The notes beneath the pieces are model-generated. The model made no database searches. It saw only the letters and a program-made list of their open reading frames with translations, and was not told the origin of the DNA. Of a DNA stretch of 62,496 bases, positions 16,338 through 25,146 are shown in pieces. This stretch comes from an uncultured Sutterella sp. (lineage in GTDB: Bacteria; Pseudomonadota; Gammaproteobacteria; Burkholderiales; Burkholderiaceae_F). The position numbers and the translations under genes are program-made. Location of the stretch: assembly GCA_900544335.1 (NCBI GenBank), contig UQUS01000008.1, positions 1 to 62,496 of the forward strand, given 5' to 3'. Positions within the stretch are counted from its first letter, which is position 1. The number at the start of each line of letters is the position of its first letter.

Positions 16338-18734
16338 ATGACACAACTTGACTTAGCCGCCCAACAGCGCATCGTTTCGTCGATTGCAACAGGAATTCAT
16401 GCCAAACCGGAACAAGTCCAAGCTGCCGTAAAGCTCTTAGATTCAGGCGATACGGTTCCCTTTATCGCCCGCTATCGGAAAGAAGTCACAGGCGGTCTCG
16501 ATGATGCGCAACTGCGCGAACTCGAATCGGAACTTGAATACCGTCGCGGCCTGGAAGAGCGGCGCGGCACCATTCTCGAATCGATTCGCTCCCAGGGAAA
16601 ACTCACGGATAAGATTGCCCGGGCGATTAATGAAGCCGACACCAAACAGCGTTTGGAAGATTTGTATCTACCGTTTAAACCCAAGCGCCGTTCGCGTGCT
16701 CAAACGGCCAAAGAAGCCGGGCTTGAGCCCCTTGCCGATGCCCTCCTAAAAGACCGGTCTTTGACGCCGGAAACGGAAGCAGCGAAATTTATCAACGCCG
16801 ACAAGGGAATTGATTCGGCCAAAGCGGCTTTGGAAGGCGCGCGCGACATCCTTTCCGAGCGCTTTGCGGAAAACGCCGACATGCTCGAGACATTGCGCGA
16901 ATTCCTTTGGAACAACGCCGACATGGCAAGTGCCGTCATTCCGGAAAAACAAAGAGCAACGGAAGCGGCGACCTTTAAAGACTACTTTGCGTTTGCCGAA
17001 CCGATTCGTAAAGTGCCCTCGCACCGAGCTCTGGCGATGTTTCGCGGTCGCGATGCCGGGTATTTGAAGCTTTCCGTACGTCTGAGTGATGAGGCCGAGT
17101 CTCAACCCGTTCATCCGTGCGAGACCATGATTGCCGAGTTCCTCAATTTGGAAAACAAGGGGCAACCTGCCGATGCCTGGCTTGAAAGTGTCGTGCGTTG
17201 GACCTGGCGCGTTAAGTGCGCTTGGCAACTGGAAAGCGATCTTTTCTCGCGTCTTCGCGATGCTTCGCAGGAGGCGGCTATCGAAGTCTTCGGAACCAAC
17301 CTCAAAGACCTTTTGCTCGCGCCGCCTGCCGGGCACAAAGCCGTAATCGGTTTGGATCCGGGTATTCGTACCGGCGTGAAAGTTGCCGTGATTTCCGAGA
17401 CGGGCGCCGTCTTGGAAACCGGTGCGATTTTCCCGCATGAGCCGAGAAACGAATGGCAAGCTTCCATTGAAATCCTTGCAAATCTGGCGAAAAAACACAA
17501 CGCCTCGCTCGTGGCAATCGGAAACGGCACGGCCAGCCGCGAGACCGACAAACTTGTCGGAGAGTTGATTGCCGACCATCCGGAACTGAATTTAACCAAG
17601 GTTGTTGTCAGCGAAGCCGGTGCTTCCGTGTACTCGGCCTCCAAGAGCGCCGCCGCAGAACTGCCAGACTTGGACGTGAGTCTGCGCGGGGCCGTCTCCA
17701 TTGCCCGGCGCCTGCAAGACCCGCTCGCCGAACTCGTGAAAATCGAACCCAAAGCGATCGGTGTCGGACAGTACCAGCACGACGTAAATCAAACGAAACT
17801 TTCGACCAAACTCGATGCTGTCGTCGAAGACTGCGTCAATGCCGTCGGCGTAGACTTAAATACGGCATCGTGCGCACTACTCTGTCGCGTTTCGGGATTA
17901 AATTCCCTGCAAGCCAAACGTATCGTGGACTACCGCGAAAAAACAGGGGCCTTTAAAGATAGGCAAGATTTGATGAACGTGCCGCGCTTCGGCGCAAAAA
18001 CGTTCGAACAATCGGCCGGGTTCTTACGCATCATCGGCGGCACGAACCCGCTCGATGCCTCTTGCGTGCATCCGGAGTCCTACCCGGTTGTCGAAAAGAT
18101 TGTTGAAAAGACGGGCCTTTCCGTCGGAGAGCTAATCGGAAACCACGCCGTTTTATCCAAACTTCAAGCCGGCGATTTCACGGACGAGCGATTCGGGCTT
18201 CCGACCGTCAAAGACATCTTCCGGGAACTGGAAAAGCCGGGCCGCGATCCGCGTCCTGAATTTAAAGCCGCACGCTTTGATGATTCCGTTCGTGCCTTAA
18301 AGGACCTGACAGTCGGCATGATTCTCGAAGGCGTTGTCACCAACGTTACGGCCTTCGGCGCATTCGTCGATATCGGCGTGCATCAAGACGGCCTGCTGCA
18401 TATCTCCGAGATGTCCTCGCGTTTTGTGCGCGATCCCCGGCAGATCGTTCACGTCGGACAAATCATCAAGGTCCGCGTTTTAAGCGTCGATTTGGAAAGA
18501 CGCCGTGCCGCCTTATCGATGAAGCTTGTCACGGAAGAGAAAAAAGCTCCGGCGACAAAAGCTCCTTCTCCCGAAAAGCGAAATCGCTTCGAAGAAAGAC
18601 CTCGGCACAAGAAACCCGAGAAATTTGTTCGCCGGGAAAAGCCCCATGCCGCAGACAAGCACGATGCTTATCACACACCGCGTTCGGACTCGGCGATGGC
18701 GCGAGCTTTTGCCAATGCTTTTCATAAATCCTAA
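16338..18734 (+). CDS. tex: RNA-binding transcriptional accessory protein Tex
   Basis: At 798 residues this is the normal size for Tex. The order is: N-terminal helical Tex domain (DTVPFIARYRKEVTGGLDD), a YqgF/RNase-H-like domain (VIGLDPGIRTGVKVAV near 340), helix-hairpin-helix repeats (LNTASCALLCRVSGLNSLQAK and FGAKTFEQ) and an S1 domain (GMILEGVVTNVTAFGAFVDIGVHQDGL near 655). A Lys/Arg-rich tail follows. Tex binds RNA polymerase and nucleic acids and is needed for expression of some virulence genes in pathogens. It precedes the cytochrome bd operon by only 53 nt, but the two are probably independent. Confidence 0.95.
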   Translation: MTQLDLAAQQRIVSSIATGIHAKPEQVQAAVKLLDSGDTVPFIARYRKEVTGGLDDAQLRELESELEYRRGLEERRGTILESIRSQGKLTDKIARAINEADTKQRLEDLYLPFKPKRRSRAQTAKEAGLEPLADALLKDRSLTPETEAAKFINADKGIDSAKAALEGARDILSERFAENADMLETLREFLWNNADMASAVIPEKQRATEAATFKDYFAFAEPIRKVPSHRALAMFRGRDAGYLKLSVRLSDEAESQPVHPCETMIAEFLNLENKGQPADAWLESVVRWTWRVKCAWQLESDLFSRLRDASQEAAIEVFGTNLKDLLLAPPAGHKAVIGLDPGIRTGVKVAVISETGAVLETGAIFPHEPRNEWQASIEILANLAKKHNASLVAIGNGTASRETDKLVGELIADHPELNLTKVVVSEAGASVYSASKSAAAELPDLDVSLRGAVSIARRLQDPLAELVKIEPKAIGVGQYQHDVNQTKLSTKLDAVVEDCVNAVGVDLNTASCALLCRVSGLNSLQAKRIVDYREKTGAFKDRQDLMNVPRFGAKTFEQSAGFLRIIGGTNPLDASCVHPESYPVVEKIVEKTGLSVGELIGNHAVLSKLQAGDFTDERFGLPTVKDIFRELEKPGRDPRPEFKAARFDDSVRALKDLTVGMILEGVVTNVTAFGAFVDIGVHQDGLLHISEMSSRFVRDPRQIVHVGQIIKVRVLSVDLERRRAALSMKLVTEEKKAPATKAPSPEKRNRFEERPRHKKPEKFVRREKPHAADKHDAYHTPRSDSAMARAFANAFHKS

Positions 18735-18787
18735 CTATTGGCGCATGAGCCTTTTCCTCTTTTAAAATCAAAGCGGAGGCAAGGCTT

Positions 18788-19003
18788 ATGCAACACGATT
18801 CCGAGGATAAATCCCGTCCGAAGCCGACCGGTCTCATGAAGCCGGTCAGCTGGGTGTTGTGCCTGAAAATTCTCGCCATTTTTTTGCTTTGGCTCTGTTT
18901 TTTCACCCCCGGCAAGCGTCTTGCTCAAACGCCGGAAAATGTCGCCGCCGGTCTTTTAGGGCAACCCGCGGCACCCGTAGTCTCTCGTGAGGAAAGACCA
19001 TGA
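18788..19003 (+). CDS. cydP: CydP-like small subunit of cytochrome bd oxidase
   Basis: A 71-residue protein with one transmembrane helix (VSWVLCLKILAIFLLWLCFF) and the C-terminal PENVAAGLLG motif. Small proteins of this shape directly before cydA are known as CydP, a putative extra subunit of cytochrome bd. The ATG has a GCGGAGGC ribosome-binding site. Its stop codon overlaps the cydA start as ATGA at 19000-19003, so the two are translationally coupled. The assignment rests on position and the KL/LLW..FF pattern rather than on strong sequence identity. Confidence 0.72.
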   Translation: MQHDSEDKSRPKPTGLMKPVSWVLCLKILAIFLLWLCFFTPGKRLAQTPENVAAGLLGQPAAPVVSREERP

Positions 19004-20553
19004 TTTCATCGACTCTCGTTGACTTATCACGCTTGCAATTTGCCGTCACAAGCATGTACCACTTTTTGTTTGTGCCGCTCACGCTCGGGCTTTCCTTCAT
19101 TTTGGTCATCATGGAAAGCTGCTATGTTGTCACCAATCGGGAAATCTATCGGGACATGACCCGTTTTTGGGGCAAACTCTTCGGCATTAACTTTGCCATG
19201 GGTGTTGCCACGGGCATTACCATGGAATTCCAGTTCGGGACCAACTGGGCCTACTACTCGCACTATGTCGGCGATATCTTCGGAGCGCCGCTTGCAATCG
19301 AAGGTCTTTTGGCCTTCTTTTTGGAATCAACGTTCGTCGGTCTGTTCTTTTTCGGCTGGAATCGCTTAAGTAAGAAAAAGCACCTGCTGGTGACGTTCCT
19401 CATGGCCTTGGGCTCCAACCTTTCTGCCTTGTGGATTCTCATTGCCAATGCCTGGATGCAGTACCCGATCGGGAGTGACTTTAACTTCCTGACCATGCGC
19501 ATGGAAACCACGGACTTTTGGTCTGTAGTGACAAGCCCTTGGGCGCAAGCCAAATTCATGCACACCATCAATGCGGGCTACATGACAGGCGCCATCTTCG
19601 TTTTAGCGATTTCAGCCTTTTATCTGATTCGCGGACGCGATATTGCTTTTGCCAAGCGTTCAATTAAGGTGGCGGCCGTTTTCGGCTTGATGGCAACAAT
19701 TTTTACGTTGCATATGGGAGACGAGTCCGGGTACCTTGTTGCTCAAAATCAGCCGACGAAAATCGCCGCGATGGAAGCGGCCTGGGAAACCCACGAGGCG
19801 CCGGCTCCGCTTTCGCTTTTTGCCATTCCCAACGAGGCCGAACGCAAAAACGACTATGAGATTTCCGTCCCGTGGCTATTCGGTCTGATGGGTACACGCT
19901 CGACAAGCCAAGAGATTCCGGGCATCAATCCCTTGGTGGAAACCGCCCAGGAACGCATCATCGAAGGGGCGCAAGCCGTTGAACTATTAACGGCGCTACG
20001 CAAAGCTCCGGGCGACCAAGATTTGCAAAAGCGTTTTAATGAGGTCAGAAAAAGCTTAGGCTACGGCCTCCTTTTAAAGAAATACACATCCGATATCTCG
20101 CAGGCGACGCCCGAACAAATGCGCCAGGCGGCTTTGTCGACCATTCCGGCCGTCACGCCCATGTACTGGTCGTTCCGTCTGATGGTGGCCTGCGGCCTGA
20201 TCTGCCTTGTGGTCTTTTTACTCGCGACCATCAGCTCTCTTAAAGACACCATCGCATGCCGTAAGGGACTTTTACGCGTCATGCTTCTTGCCCTTCCGCT
20301 TCCGTGGATTGCCTGTGAGCTCGGTTGGTTCGTGGCCGAATACGGTCGTCAACCTTGGAGCATCTACGAAGTGTTGCCCGTTGACCTATCGGTCTCTTCT
20401 CTTTCGTCAACCGATTTGGTGTTTTCCATCGGCGGATTCGTCCTTTTGTACTCGGCCCTGCTTGTCGTCGACCTGTGGCTGATGACTCGCTTTGCCCGCC
20501 TCGGTCCGAGCACGCTCGGCACGGGTCGGTACTTTTTCGAACGCAAAGCCTAA
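19000..20553 (+). CDS. cydA: Cytochrome bd ubiquinol oxidase subunit I
   Basis: The 517-residue membrane protein begins with SRLQFAVTSMYHFLFVPLTLGLS, which holds the haem b595 ligand His near residue 20. GNFAMGVATGI-type helices follow, and the conserved GRQPW motif is visible as EYGRQPWSIYEVLP near residue 450. The length is close to the E. coli 522-residue long-Q-loop type. CydA binds haems b558, b595 and d and oxidises quinol, reducing oxygen at very low concentrations. It is the second gene of a cydP-A-B-X operon. Confidence 0.97.
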   Translation: MISSTLVDLSRLQFAVTSMYHFLFVPLTLGLSFILVIMESCYVVTNREIYRDMTRFWGKLFGINFAMGVATGITMEFQFGTNWAYYSHYVGDIFGAPLAIEGLLAFFLESTFVGLFFFGWNRLSKKKHLLVTFLMALGSNLSALWILIANAWMQYPIGSDFNFLTMRMETTDFWSVVTSPWAQAKFMHTINAGYMTGAIFVLAISAFYLIRGRDIAFAKRSIKVAAVFGLMATIFTLHMGDESGYLVAQNQPTKIAAMEAAWETHEAPAPLSLFAIPNEAERKNDYEISVPWLFGLMGTRSTSQEIPGINPLVETAQERIIEGAQAVELLTALRKAPGDQDLQKRFNEVRKSLGYGLLLKKYTSDISQATPEQMRQAALSTIPAVTPMYWSFRLMVACGLICLVVFLLATISSLKDTIACRKGLLRVMLLALPLPWIACELGWFVAEYGRQPWSIYEVLPVDLSVSSLSSTDLVFSIGGFVLLYSALLVVDLWLMTRFARLGPSTLGTGRYFFERKA

Positions 20554-20568
20554 CTCGAGGAGATAACC

Positions 20569-21708
20569 ATGATTGATTATGAAATCCTCAAAATCATTTG
20601 GTGGCTTTTAATCGGAGTCCTGTTAGCCGGCTTTGCCGTCATGGACGGACAGGACATGGGCGTCGGAGCCCTTTTACCGTTCCTCGGAAAAAACGATACG
20701 CAGCGCCGTTGCATGATTAATGCCGTCGCCCCGCACTGGGACGGCAACCAAGTTTGGCTCTTGACGGGGGGAGGCGCCATTTTCGCGGCCTGGCCCTTAG
20801 TCTATGCCGTTGCCTTCTCGGGCTTTTACTGGGCGATGCTCATCGTGCTGTTAGTGCTGATTTTGCGTCCGGTCGGATTTGATTTCCGTAGCAAACTGCC
20901 GGACAAAAAATGGCGCACGACGTGGGACTGGTCTCTTTTTGCCGGTTCGGCCGTCCCGCCAGTCATTTTCGGCGTAGCCTTCGGCAATCTCTTAGTCGGT
21001 GTTCCTTTCCACTTTGACGAGACCATGCGTGTGATGTACACGGGAAGCTTCTGGGGGCTCCTTAATCCCTTCGCTCTCCTTTGCGGTCTCGTGAGTCTTT
21101 CGATGATTGTGGTGCACGGCGCCTGCTGGTTGATTCTGAAAACCGAAGACATTTTGCAGTACCGAGCGGCTTTTATTGCCTCTGTTGCGGCGACCGTCAC
21201 CGCGCTTTTGTTCATCACGGGAGGCCTTTGGGTCTATGTCGGAATCGACGGGTATGTCGCGAGTATCGGCCTTGCGCCTGGCGGGCCGGCAACTCCGCTT
21301 GCCAAAACCGTTGACGTGTACTCGGGCGGCTGGTTTACGAACTTTTTAAATTACCCGGCGCTTTTTGCCCTGCCGCTTGTCGGCATCGTTGCCGAATTTA
21401 GTGTCATCGCGTTTGCCCGACGCCACTGTGGTTCGGCTTCCGTGTGCGCGAGCGGTCTGGGGATTATCTCGATTGTTCTTACGCCCCTGGTGGCCATGTT
21501 CCCGTTTGTCCTGCCGAGTTCCTCGCATCCGTCCTCAAGTCTGACGATTTGGGACTGCTGCAGCTCGCAACTGACGCTCGAAATTATGTTAGTCGCCGTC
21601 ATCGTGTTCCTGCCCTTTGTGTTAAGTTACACGGCTTGGGCCTATCACGTGATGAGCGGGAAAGTGACGGACGAGTACATCGCCCAAAACGACAAACACC
21701 TGTACTAG
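20569..21708 (+). CDS. cydB: Cytochrome bd ubiquinol oxidase subunit II
   Basis: The 379-residue protein has about eight transmembrane helices. It starts MIDYEILKIIWWLLIGVLL with GFAVMDGQDMGVGALLPF, a hallmark CydB segment, and contains NAVAPHWDGNQVWLLTGGGA. It forms the heterodimer with CydA and completes the oxidase. It begins 15 nt after cydA, after AACTCGAGGAG, and is followed after 13 nt by cydX. Confidence 0.97.
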   Translation: MIDYEILKIIWWLLIGVLLAGFAVMDGQDMGVGALLPFLGKNDTQRRCMINAVAPHWDGNQVWLLTGGGAIFAAWPLVYAVAFSGFYWAMLIVLLVLILRPVGFDFRSKLPDKKWRTTWDWSLFAGSAVPPVIFGVAFGNLLVGVPFHFDETMRVMYTGSFWGLLNPFALLCGLVSLSMIVVHGACWLILKTEDILQYRAAFIASVAATVTALLFITGGLWVYVGIDGYVASIGLAPGGPATPLAKTVDVYSGGWFTNFLNYPALFALPLVGIVAEFSVIAFARRHCGSASVCASGLGIISIVLTPLVAMFPFVLPSSSHPSSSLTIWDCCSSQLTLEIMLVAVIVFLPFVLSYTAWAYHVMSGKVTDEYIAQNDKHLY

Positions 21709-21721
21709 TCGGAGAGTTCCT

Positions 21722-21841
21722 ATGATTTACTTTTACTGGATTACGGGTCTCGGATTTGCTCTGACTCTTTCTGTTTTGATTTGTGTTGCCGGCGAACGCG
21801 ACGGCGAAGCGCCGGCTGATACTCAAAATCAAGATAAGTGA
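21722..21841 (+). CDS. cydX: CydX small subunit of cytochrome bd oxidase
   Basis: An ATG at 21722, behind a GGAGAGTT ribosome-binding site and 13 nt after cydB, encodes 39 residues: MIYFYWITGLGFALTLSVLI, followed by CVAGERDGEA and a polar tail. The (M)(W/I)YF-W-x-G start, single helix and following Glu-rich tail are the CydX pattern. CydX stabilises the haem sites of cytochrome bd. The last 13 nt overlap the converging UPF0173 gene. Confidence 0.9.
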   Translation: MIYFYWITGLGFALTLSVLICVAGERDGEAPADTQNQDK

Positions 21842-22503
21842 ACGGACTTCCCGGGTTCGACAATTTGAACCCGGATGTCGAACTCTTTTTCGACGGCTTC
21901 TTCAAAAGCTTTCGGGTCCTGCGCAATCACGGGCCACGTGTTGTAGTGAACCGGAATGACAACCGAAGCTCCGAGCCAGGCGGCCGCAATGGCCGCATCT
22001 TTCGGGCCCATCGTATAGTTGTCGCCAATCGGTAAAACCGCCACATCAAAGGGCTCAACGGAGCGAAGCCACTTCATGTCTCCGAACAGTCCCGTATCCC
22101 CTGCGTAGTAAAGCCGAATTCCGAAAAAGTTCACGATAAAGCCGCAGGCGTGACCTCCGGCAATGCCGCTTCCGTGAAACGCCGGCGCAATCCGCACTTT
22201 TCCGAACGCAAATTCGTGTGTCCCGCCGATGTGCATGGCATGTGATGCGCACCCGGCTTGACCGGCAAGGCCGCAGATTTCTGCCGTGGAAATAATCGTC
22301 GCTCCGGTTCTTTGCGCGATTTCAAAGGCACTTCCGAGATGATCGGCGTGCGCATGCGAGACAAAAATCCAATCGGCATCGATATCCTGAGCCCTCAGGT
22401 GTTCGGGGTTCCCTTCTAAAAACGGATCGAAAAGCGCTCGTTTCCCCTCCGCTTCAAGCCAGAATGCGGCATGGTGGATGTAGTGAAAGATTTTCTCGCT
22501 CAT
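21829..22503 (-). CDS. UPF0173 metal-dependent hydrolase (metallo-beta-lactamase fold)
   Basis: The 224-residue protein starts with the family pattern MSEKIFHYIHHAAFWLEAEG, then the zinc motif SHAHADHLGSA (HxHxDH) near residue 52 and YYAGDTGLFGDM near 133, with a late IPVHYNTWP. These are the metal ligands of the metallo-beta-lactamase fold. The natural substrate of the UPF0173 group is unknown. It converges on cydX with a 13-nt overlap and is divergently placed from nothing on its upstream side; a terminator for the next gene lies about 115 nt upstream. Confidence 0.87.
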   Translation of the reverse strand: MSEKIFHYIHHAAFWLEAEGKRALFDPFLEGNPEHLRAQDIDADWIFVSHAHADHLGSAFEIAQRTGATIISTAEICGLAGQAGCASHAMHIGGTHEFAFGKVRIAPAFHGSGIAGGHACGFIVNFFGIRLYYAGDTGLFGDMKWLRSVEPFDVAVLPIGDNYTMGPKDAAIAAAWLGASVVIPVHYNTWPVIAQDPKAFEEAVEKEFDIRVQIVEPGKSVHLS

Positions 22504-22616
22504 AGTCCTTCCTCCCGTTTTGTGTTGCGGCGCATTCCGAACGCCTCACTTTAACTTTACGGACTCTTACCGGGGCTCACAAGGGATTTCAAAGCGAAAT
22601 CTTCTTGCCGCAGACG

Positions 22617-22649
22617 AAAAAACCGCAGTACCTCGTTCAAGTACTGCGG
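22617..22649 (-). terminator. Terminator of the second fadL gene
   Basis: On the minus strand CCGCAGTAC (22649-22641) pairs with GTACTGCGG (22631-22623) around a 9-nt loop and runs into six T residues. It lies about 30 nt after the fadL stop at 22681. Confidence 0.88.
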
Positions 22650-22680
22650 CTAAGCGTCTCTAAAAAATCAACGCAATCGA

Positions 22681-23874
22681 TTAGAAGCTATACATGGCCT
22701 GGACGCCGAACATGTGGACGTTCGTGCGCTTGTAGTCACCGATGACTTGCGTGCTTTCTGCCGACTCGGTAATCGGAGAGCTTCCGATGGCATGCAAGAA
22801 CAGATACCCGACATCACACTGCAGTTGCTTACTTGCGTGCCACGTCGCGCCGACGGAAAGCCACAGACGGCTGCTATCGGGAACGGTCGTCATACGGTAC
22901 TTGTCTTCACGAATCGTGCTTGTTTCATAAGCCGTACCGGCGCGGAACGTCCATTCATCGCTGTAGCGGTAATCGGCGCCGACGGAGAATAGGTAGCAAT
23001 CCTTCCAATTTTCTTTGGTGGTAGCAAGATTACGTCCCGATCTCGTGTTAACCGGGAGTTCCTTAAAGACAGACCAATCCGACCAACGGAAAGTCCCGGC
23101 GACCGTCCACTGCGGGTTAATGTCCCACGCACCCGAGAGAATCACAGTTTGCGGCGTCTTAAACGGCACTGTCGAATCCGTTGTCCCTAACGGCGTGTAC
23201 AGATGCCCGTCCAAATCGTGCTTGACGCTACTGCGCCAGGCAAGACCGAAACGCATGTCTTCGCGCGGTGTAAACATAATGCCGGCATTCACGCCCCAAG
23301 CTACATCCGATCCCTTGACCTTGGATGCCGCCTGCGTACCCCGAATTCCGTTTCTCAGTTCCATGCTGCCGTACTGCGCGGAAACACCGACACCGACCGA
23401 GAACGCGTCATTGACCTTAAAAGCCAAGCTCGGGTTCACGTCGATGGTCTGAACCTTGGCAAAAATACCGCGATCGCGCGCATCGAACGAATCCTTGTAC
23501 TTGGTTTGCATGCCGAAGGGAACGGCAATGCTCAAGCCGGCCCAAAGGGAATCGGTTAACTGCAGTGTCGTGTGCATGAAAGGAACGGGAACAATCCCGT
23601 CAAAGGCATTGTCACTGGCGCCGCCTCGCTTGCTTTCGTACTTGGCATCGATGACACCGAGGGCCGTACCGGCCTGGAAGTGTTTGCCTTGCATCAGAGT
23701 CATACCGGCCGGATTGAACCACGCAGAGGAGGCATCGTCGCCGAAAACACCGGCACCGGCATTAGCGCGACCGATACCGGCCGCAGACTGTTCCATGAGC
23801 ATAAAACCACCGGCGTAAGAAACCTGAGCGCCGAGAGCCAGCGCCGCTGTTGCGGCAAAAAGAATACGTTTCAT
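22681..23874 (-). CDS. FadL-family outer membrane channel (second copy)
   Basis: This 397-residue protein has a signal peptide MKRILFAATAALALGAQVSYA followed by GGFMLMEQSAAGIGRANAGAG and the hatch motif FGDDASSAWFNPAGM, matching the FadL/OmpP1 family. It is shorter than the first copy by about 60 residues and shares the same barrel rhythm (WKDCYLFSVGADYRYSDEW aligns with TWLFALGADYKINEQW in copy 1). It ends MYSF with a terminal Phe. It probably carries hydrophobic molecules such as fatty acids. It stands as a single gene between an AEC transporter and the UPF0173 gene on the same strand. Confidence 0.9.
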   Translation of the reverse strand: MKRILFAATAALALGAQVSYAGGFMLMEQSAAGIGRANAGAGVFGDDASSAWFNPAGMTLMQGKHFQAGTALGVIDAKYESKRGGASDNAFDGIVPVPFMHTTLQLTDSLWAGLSIAVPFGMQTKYKDSFDARDRGIFAKVQTIDVNPSLAFKVNDAFSVGVGVSAQYGSMELRNGIRGTQAASKVKGSDVAWGVNAGIMFTPREDMRFGLAWRSSVKHDLDGHLYTPLGTTDSTVPFKTPQTVILSGAWDINPQWTVAGTFRWSDWSVFKELPVNTRSGRNLATTKENWKDCYLFSVGADYRYSDEWTFRAGTAYETSTIREDKYRMTTVPDSSRLWLSVGATWHASKQLQCDVGYLFLHAIGSSPITESAESTQVIGDYKRTNVHMFGVQAMYSF

Positions 23875-23907
23875 AACTATCCTAAGAAAAAAGCGTCTTA
23901 AGAGAAT

Positions 23908-23962
23908 AAAAAAGAGGCAGGAAAGATGCCCCCTGTTGTCCGAGGGCGAACTTTACTGCCTC
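23908..23962 (-). terminator. Long hairpin terminator after the AEC transporter
   Basis: On the minus strand GAGGCAG (23962-23956) pairs with CTGCCTC (23920-23914), with AAAG/CTTT and GCCC/GGGC as inner pairs, and the stem runs into TTTTTT. It lies 75 nt after the transporter stop and only 34 nt before the fadL start, so it may also sit in the fadL leader. Confidence 0.7.
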
Positions 23963-23985
23963 AATTTGACGGAATTGCTGATTTC

Positions 23986-23999
23986 CATCCGTACGGATG
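23986..23999. promoter_or_regulatory. Perfect 14-bp palindrome upstream of fadL copy 2
   Basis: CATCCGTACGGATG is its own reverse complement. It lies 112 nt before the fadL start, between the fadL gene and the AEC transporter stop, and may be an operator for a dimeric regulator. No regulator is assigned. Confidence 0.4.
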
Positions 24000-24036
24000 A
24001 GGGTTTCAGACTTTCGGATGAACGATTTCGTGCGCT

Positions 24037-24970
24037 TTAGGTAAGCGACTGAATCAGTGCCGTCCAAACAGGAAGCGTTGCCATCGCAGCCAAGGTCTGC
24101 GCTGTTGTGACACCGGCGACCGAGGCGGCATCGCCGCGCATCGTTGCCGTCATCACGTAGCAAGATTGCGCCGTCGGAAGTGCGTCAAAAAGAAGGAGAA
24201 CGCCGGCTTGAACGGATGACAGGCCGAACACCGCGCCCATGCCCCAGGCAATCGCCGGAACAACCATCAGGCGCTCGATTGTCGAGGCAACAATCAACGC
24301 TCCGTGCCCCCGAAAGGCCTGAAGGCGCAAGCCCGCTCCGCTGCAAAGAAGCCCCATAGCAAGCGATGCACTGCCTAAGTGCTTAAGAAAGACCGCCGGA
24401 ACCGTCGGAATAGTCCAACCCGTAACATTCCACGCAAGCCCGAGTACCGTGGCGATTATGAGGGGGTTCGTCACGATGGTTTTGAAAACCGAGTGTTTCT
24501 TGCCGACAGCGCCTCCTTCGGCTTTTGCAACGGCCGAGGCCAGAACGCTCACGGCGATGGTGTTGCTGATCGGCACCCAAAAAGCGATGAGTAGCGCAAG
24601 AAGCGCAAAGCCTGTTTGATCGAATAGTTGCAGGCAAATGGAAAACCCGATGTACGTATTAAAGCGAAATCCGCACTGAAAAACAGACGCGTGCGTTACG
24701 GGATTGTCTTTGATAAAAAGTCTCAACGATGCCGAGGCCACAACGGCAAGCAACATGGAAGATACGCCCACCGACAAAAAGAGCGCAGCCGAGGACGGAG
24801 TTAACCGGCTTTGCGCAACCGACAAAAATAAAAGCGGAGGGAAAAGCACCTTAAAGACAAGCCGCTCGGCGGCATCCCAAAACGCATCGTCATAGCGCAA
24901 GCGCGCTCGAAGGAAAAGACCCAAAAAGATAATCAAAAAAGTCCGGAAGAATTACGGCAAGCAGATTCAT
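24037..24970 (-). pseudogene. AEC-family (auxin efflux carrier-type) transporter with an N-terminal frameshift
   Basis: The natural start is the ATG at 24970, giving MNLLAVILPD. The reading frame then breaks at a run of six T residues (plus strand A6 at 24935-24940). If one T is removed the frame reads MNLLAVILPDFLIIFLGLFL and continues into the long open frame from 24936 to 24037. The joined product would be about 311 residues, the normal AEC size, with about ten helices. Such carriers export malonate, malate or other small acids. As sequenced the gene is probably inactive or made from a poor TTG start at 24936; a sequencing error in the homopolymer is equally possible. Confidence 0.82.
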
Positions 24971-25146
24971 GGTGCGTCCTTGTCTCGGGTAACGCTCGGT
25001 ATTTTCGTCTTTAAAAACGACCGATGCGAGCCGATTCACAAAGGAAGAACTCGGGCGTTAAGCGTTGTTGCAAAAACCGGTCTTGCCAGAATGGCCTTTC
25101 CTGCTACGATATGGTATCTTTTCTTGTGTTTTTCAGGGGTTTACGT

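Noticed and set aside
16746..17579. A long antisense open frame inside tex
   Set aside because: It is a codon-bias shadow of tex with no recognisable domain or ribosome-binding site.
24930..24970. Programmed ribosomal frameshifting in the AEC transporter
   Set aside because: A run of six Ts so early in the gene with no downstream stimulator looks more like error or mutation.
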